Both the position numbers and the translations under genes were made by a program. Below, in pieces: positions 58,265 through 64,000 of a stretch of DNA of 64,000 nucleotides. The stretch lies in assembly GCA_033961575.1 (NCBI GenBank), contig CM066737.1:50320771-50384770 (forward strand), written 5' to 3'. The stretch comes from Aselliscus stoliczkanus (Eukaryota; Chordata; Mammalia; Chiroptera; Hipposideridae). The number at the start of each line of letters is the position of its first letter. Positions within the stretch are counted from its first letter, which is position 1. The notes below the pieces were generated by a model. That model did no database searches. It saw nothing but the letters and a program-made list of their open reading frames with translations, and had not been told where the DNA came from.

Positions 58265-61200
58265 ATCGTGCCCTCCTCCGCCCTCCCTTGCGCTCAGGAT
58301 GGAGCTCAGAGTTGAGGCAAACTACAAGTCCGCCTCCCCGCCAGCGGCTGCCCCTGCCCCTCTCGCTGCTTCGTCCCTGGAGCCACACGACCTAAGTCAG
58401 GGCACCCCACGCTTTCTGCCTTCCGAGGCAAGCAACTCACACTTGAAGCAGGGTGCTGCTTGCAAGAGATGGCTCACTGGCCCCCAGAGGTGTTCGCTTT
58501 CTCTTTGCGATAACTTCTGGGAGTTTTGACCCTTTCTTTCTCTCTTTCACCATCCCGATTCCTCACCGGCCCGGTTTTGGAGATCCGAATTACTCAAGGT
58601 GTTGACCTCTCCTCACTTTGGTTTCCATTACCCTCCTTGCACACGAAGAGTTACTATGCCCTTGCAGGGGGAAAAATAGCAACTATCCAACTTCTGTTCT
58701 AGTGATGGAACTTAGCTCCGGAGCTTATGAGGTTACTTATCTTTTTCTTTTGGGTTTCCTTGTGTCTTAGGAAGGGAGGAGGTTTTTAAAAAATACATTT
58801 TCCCTTACTACCTATTTTTATGCGAACAAACCCATTAAAATGTGTTTCTAGTGAAGCGCAACGCCGGCTCTCTCATATTTGAGGAATGAGACTTTTATTT
58901 TTTTCATTCCACCGTCTGGGTAATAGCTCATTCAAAGGAGAGCTGTCCCCATAGAGCCACTGTCAGTTTGTACGTGAAGCGTGCATTCACTTTTGTGTCG
59001 ATTTCACTTTTAAGAACTCTATGTTAGGCTTGACGGTTTGAGAAATAGTTAATCCCGACAGTGTGTAGGAATTTTTATGATTTCCTTTGGTTTTATACTT
59101 TTAGTTATTTCACCCTTCAAGTGTGTGGTTGAAATTGTTTAAAATAGCACTGTTACAGCTAACAGCCAGGTTCCGATCCTTGTCCATTTGGATGTGTAGG
59201 AGATGGAGCATATGATTTTGTGTTTTAACGTGTAAATTGAGTGTAAATTGACTTTTTGAGTTAAATACTAGACAGAATGTAAAGCCAAAGGAATGGCAGA
59301 ATGACAAAGAACACAATTGTTTTTATTATGAATACTTCACATCAACAAGATAAGTAATAGAAAAAAATTTCAGAGAAATTTATATTGAAAACCATCAACC
59401 CTTTTGCTAGTTAAGACAAGTGCCCCTTGTCCCCATATCATAAATACCTAAATTGATATTGTTTATAAATTGCTTCTTTTCACTTCATGAATTTAGGGGA
59501 TTATACTACTACTGGATAAGTATAAACACTTCTGCCTAGACTGAAAATATTAAATTAATATGTAAAGTGGAAATTGCAATAAAGTGTCCTGGAAATTGTA
59601 ATTTTGTATGGTTTGTTTTCTTTAGCTTTGACATTTTAAATATATTTACTTGTGTATGGCTCTTCTATGGTCTGTGCATTTTCTTTCAGATTTGGTTTGT
59701 CTTTGGGCTTTGGTTCATAAGAAATGCATGAAAGGGCATCCATACTGACACTTTGTCAAATAAATATCTTTATAAAGTTCATAGTTTTAATTTAGGAGCT
59801 TAAATCCTAAACCCACACCTTTACTTAGCCAATTTGGGTTTTTTTGTTTAGAAGTAAAATTCATTTGAAAAGACTGCCATGTAAAAAAAATCCTATGAAT
59901 TATTTATTAATGTGAGCCACTTATTTGTGACTTTTCTGTCTTATCTTGCATGTTTGATACATTAAAATCTGGTCCTGGGATGATACATAGTTTGGCTCTG
60001 CAAAGTCATGGGACTGCAAAATTCACTCCTGTCTAGTTACATGAGTTTGGCAAAGGCTGTTTTACTATTCACGCTCCATTGCTCCAAAGCATATGAGAAC
60101 ACACTTTCAGGAGGTGCTATTTTCACACATTTTAAAGTGCGTTTGGGTTAACTGAATGACTGTAACAAGAATTTTAAAAGGAAAGTGAGCTTGACCAGTT
60201 CATATAGAAAATGCTTTTGAAAATGTCATGTTGTAGTGGCTACTTTGAATAGTTTTAGAGGTATTGTTTCTCTTCTAATACCCCATCCACTGGATTTCCT
60301 TTTCATGGAATTGAACAAATAAAATAAGACACAATTTGAACATTGTGGATATATTGAAACGATGGTGGAAGAATAATAATAACTTACTATCATTTAGCAG
60401 GCCTTGAATGTGTTGTGTATTCTACAAAACAACTAATTTAGAAAAGACACTGAACATGACCAAGGGGAGAATGAAAGTTCACTTAAGTGAAAAAGGACTG
60501 CATCTTATTTTTATTTATCTTAACATCATTTTTGAGGTGTACTGTGGAAAATTCAGGGAAATTTCTTTAAAGCAGTGTTTGATTATGGGAGTAAAATAAT
60601 TATTTAACAGTGCCTTGGTAACCACTATGCATTTTTTTTCTGTTTTACATATTTAATAGCATTGTGTACTTATTAGTGGGACTTTGTGCTGGGGGCTAGA
60701 AGACATAAATAGACATACTGTTTCCCCCCCCCCCTCAGAGTTATTAGTATCGTGTCATGAGCAGTGGTGTGTCAGGTCCTATCTCTGTCAACCAGAAGAT
60801 GTGCTTTTGACAGTCTCAGATGCTCATGTGTACAAGCACATCGTTTTTATCTCTTCCCAAGACCTTTCTGTCAAAATGTCTGTAACTGGTGAAATCTTCC
60901 TTTTATAGGTTTAGAAGCCCTAGATTCATCAGTTACCCTTCCACTCTGAAAGGTTATTAGAAACTTCCAGTGATCTCTCAGTTTCAGGTTTGGGGGTGGT
61001 GGTGTCAATATGTGAAGAGGCTGTATGGATACAAATTCTTCATGTGCTGCTTTCTTGAAACACCTACCTCCTTGTAAAGGAGCTAGAGCTTGGTGACTTA
61101 TTTAATGGAAGACAGGTAACATTTGTGTTCAGAGTTAGGAATGTATTACTAAATCCTTGGTCTCAACTGTACAGGCACATTTGCGCACAGAAATAAGGTT

Positions 61201-61368
61201 CAACACATGATAAAAACATGACTTTAGGTGCATTTTATTATTCAGAGTTAGAGCTCTTAGATTTATATATGGGAACCCAGATAACTGTGTTATAGGAAAC
61301 CTTTTGCTACTATAAAGGGATCCACTGTGCCAGGTGTTGAGCCAGTTAGACTGCAGAGCAGTTGTTCT
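58259..61368. other. AMMECR1 intron 1, first part, mostly unique sequence
   Basis: Follows the exon 1 donor. After the CpG-rich first 300 bases it becomes AT-rich with no clear transposon. A pure C run of 11 lies at 60724-60734. The small open frames are unremarkable and I see no further exon. Confidence 0.7.
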
Positions 61369-61535
61369 CAACCTTGGCTGCACTTGGAATCATTGGGGAT
61401 TTATTGAAAATATGGATGCCTGGGTCCCAACCCTAGGGATTCTGATTTAATTGGACTTCAGTGGGGCCTGGGCATCAGGATGACTAAAAGCTCCCCAGGT
61501 GTCTTTAATGTACAGCTGAAGTAGAATACTGGTTG
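61369..61535. mobile_element. MER20 (hAT MITE) in AMMECR1 intron 1
   Basis: Opens with a form of the MER20 end (GTTGTTCTCAACCTTGGCTG) and contains AAAGCTCCCCAGGTG and a degenerate copy of the opposite inverted repeat. Eutherian-age non-autonomous hAT element. Confidence 0.85.
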
Positions 61536-61635
61536 TATTCAACTAGGCCTTTCTCTCCTGAGGTATGGATTAACTTGGTCTGGGGTGGTGCCTGGGAACC
61601 CGTATTTTATGAGCACCCTGGGTAATTTTGTTAAA

Positions 61636-61793
61636 CGACTGGTTTGGGAAACACTTGCAGTGTGGTCTGCAGAAGACATCACCTGGGAACTTGTTCAAAA
61701 TGGAGGCTCTCAGGCCCCACCTCAGACCTGCTGAGTTAGAATCTGCATTATAACAAGCTCCCCAGGTGATTCTTATGCACACTGAAGCTTGAG
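61636..61793. mobile_element. MER5A (hAT-Charlie MITE)
   Basis: Contains ATCACCTGGGAACTTGTTCA, GGCCCCACCTCAGACCTGCT and CAAGCTCCCCAGGTGATTCT, all characteristic of MER5A, with degenerate ends. Confidence 0.82.
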
Positions 61794-61795
61794 GA

Positions 61796-61993
61796 GGCGT
61801 GGTTCTTGAACTTTAAGAGTACTACATCCTAATCTCCTGTAGTGCTTGTTAAAGCACAAATTACTGGGCCCCATTCCCAGAGTTTCTGATTCAGTTGGTC
61901 TGGGGTGGGCCAGTGAATTTTCGTTTGTAACAAGTTCCCTGATTCTGCTGCTGCTGCTACAGTTCCCGAGACCACACGTTGAGACCCACTGGC
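61796..61993. mobile_element. MER5-family element in opposite layout
   Basis: Shows ACTGGGCCCCATTCCCAGAG, TCTGATTCAGTTGGTCTGGG and an end reading GAGACCCACTGG. It abuts the preceding MER5A. Confidence 0.78.
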
Positions 61994-64000
61994 TTAAGCG
62001 AGTAGTAAGGATCTGAATAAATCCTTTAGCTGCTGTCAGGGAATGGCACTGTTCACTGCCAGTTTCCAGTATAAAACTTCCTGCTTCCGTGTCACTTTGC
62101 TTTATCATGTTCTTTCTAATTTAGCACCAGGGACATTGAATGCTGCCTTGACCATAACAAGACTTCAGGGTCTTGGGATGATTTGGGGTTGGGGGCGAGA
62201 GTGACTTGTATAAACTTGTGGTATGATTTTAGGCCTTTTTTCAGAAATTGTTAAATGTGAGGAGTACATTTTAGGAGTTAAAAAGAGCACAAATATGATA
62301 TCTTAAAGTGAGTTGTATTGATTTTAATAAGTAAAGCCCCCTTCTGTTCCCAAGAAAAAATGCTTTGATGATTAGCTTTCTAAATTACATGTTGTGATAA
62401 GATTTTAAAAGCTTTACTTATACTTATGCTTGCTGGATTGCATTTTAAGAATTTCCCCTACAACGAAGAACTATAAAAGGACCCTGCTAAGGCACTAGGA
62501 TTGTTCAGTCTTATATTTTTAATGCTGTGTTGCATGTCATACCCCATGAACTTTTAATTTTAATCTTCTTACCACCTTTGAAGTTAATGCAGTGCTACAT
62601 TTTATATAGACAATAACACATAAAAGATACATTACTATTAAACATCAATAAGTGTGGTTTTTCAATGCAGTGAATAAAATGTACTTTTAAAAAATCCACC
62701 CCTGGACATGCAGATTTTAAGAGACTCTGATCAAGTGTTTGAACAGTTAACTCTTTCATGTTTTGGCACAATAGTCAAATTACTGTATTTCAGCATGCTT
62801 CGGAGGAATTGGGTTATTAGGGAGGTGCAGCAGGCAATTTGTTTTTCCAGAACAGTAACAACCCTATCGCATGTAAGTTAAAAAAGATAACTTGATAATG
62901 CAGCTCAGGTCAAAGTGATATTAAATCAGCATTTTAAACACAAGCTATTATATTTCTATTAGGTCTTTTTTGATGAAGAGTGACCAGAGTAGCTGGAAGT
63001 TGTATCTGTCTATTACAGATGGTGCTACTAGGCCATTACAGATTCCCTTATCCATGCTAGCATAATGGTCATAACATGTTTATTTTTTTTCTTAAAGTAT
63101 TGAAAAATTGTTGAACATTTTTTAAGGTACTGTGTGGGTTGTTTTTCAACAATGTTGATTTCCAGTGGAAGGCAGTCTGGTGTCCTATCTTACTCCTAGA
63201 AAAGAAGTTGTCATGTATGCTGTAAAAACTGTCAGTGACTGGAATGGAAGGATATGGAAATATAAATTACAAAATTATTTTTATATCCGTGCATAAAAGT
63301 GTATGTAGGGCAATGTATATTTAGTTAAAAAGAAAAACTTGATGCTTATTTTACCCTCTCCCCCATATGGCCAAAGGGAATGATAATTTATCTCAATTTT
63401 TTTTTTTTGCTTATAAATAGTGTTTGTGCTGTGTTCAGGTCCCAATTAGTGGGGAGCAACTAAGAAGGAATTTCTGCTGGGCTCTCTCATTCCAATGGGA
63501 AGAAAGACCACTACTGAGAAAGTGAAAAAACCCTCTGTTAGCCCATGCATGAGTTGTTTCCCACAAACACATGCTAGCATTCACATTGTTGTCTTTTTAA
63601 AACCTGCACACTTTTTGAAATTGTATTTGTGTTAAAACACTATAACTTACTACTGCAATGGATTATAATTTTAAAGTTAGTTGTGTTTCACATTTATAGA
63701 CCATTTTACTTTTTGAAAATGTACATGCGTGAAACACTAAAACTTGTGCAATGAGATTAGTCAGAGTTCCCTATTTCAATAGGCATTATTCTGTTCTCTC
63801 AATGTCACACATGCTTGCCTGTTTTAAAGCAGCACAATGACCAGGGCTTTCACATTTAAATTTTCTTAAATAGTCTTTTTTTCGAACTTATGTAATAATG
63901 TCTCTTTTTGATACTGTTCTGAATCAATTAAGCTAAGTAAGTGAGGACCAGCAGTAAAAGCCAGGGGCTGCCAAGAATGAACCTTCAGTGTGTAAGCTGT
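61994..64000. other. AMMECR1 intron 1, continuing to the window end
   Basis: AT-rich with T and A runs. I recognise no transposon, exon or RNA gene here. No bat SINE is present. Confidence 0.6.

Overview
This is vertebrate nuclear DNA from a placental mammal, almost certainly a bat. Ancient mammalian repeats (MIR, L2, MER5, MER20, MaLR LTR) lie throughout. The first 47 kb carries about 30 copies of tRNA-derived SINEs with two head types, one opening GGGCCGGCCGAGTGGCGC and one opening GGCTGGCTCAGTTGGTTA. Their long forms share a tail ending in AATAAA followed by TCTTTT. This looks like the Rhin-1 type of SINE known from horseshoe and Old World leaf-nosed bats. The family name and the Rhinolophoidea placement come from memory, not from a search.

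The only protein-coding sequence I can name is the first coding exon of AMMECR1 (57786-58258, + strand), which is X-linked in placental mammals. It sits in a CpG island (about 57.16-58.40 kb) and is followed by a GTGAGT splice donor. The rest of the window (58.26-64 kb) is the start of intron 1. An out-of-frame uORF (57748-57810) overlaps the start codon, which itself lies in a YY1-like motif.

Layout: 0-41 kb is intergenic and built of layered repeats, with old MIR and L2 (including an antisense L2 of about 1.9 kb at 8.18-10.08 kb), L1 fragments, an antisense L1 at 22.8-25.1 kb, Tc1/mariner- and pogo-type DNA transposons, and many SINEs with clear target-site duplications. From 41 to 51 kb are two sense L1 copies; the second (45.6-51.05 kb) holds five later insertions. 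From 51.6 to 52.2 kb is a Tigger-like transposon, and at 52.4-53.2 kb a solo LTR with a 6-bp target duplication. From 53.2 to 57 kb the sequence is mostly unique, with a few old repeats and a CA/CG alternating tract just upstream of the island. No bat SINE was seen after 46.95 kb.

There is no operon, CRISPR array or bacterial feature. Nearly all apparent open frames elsewhere are SINE, L1 or L2 sequence; one recurring peptide is simply the antisense translation of the long SINE. One open frame at 35.94-36.22 kb is not explained by a repeat I recognise and is flagged.
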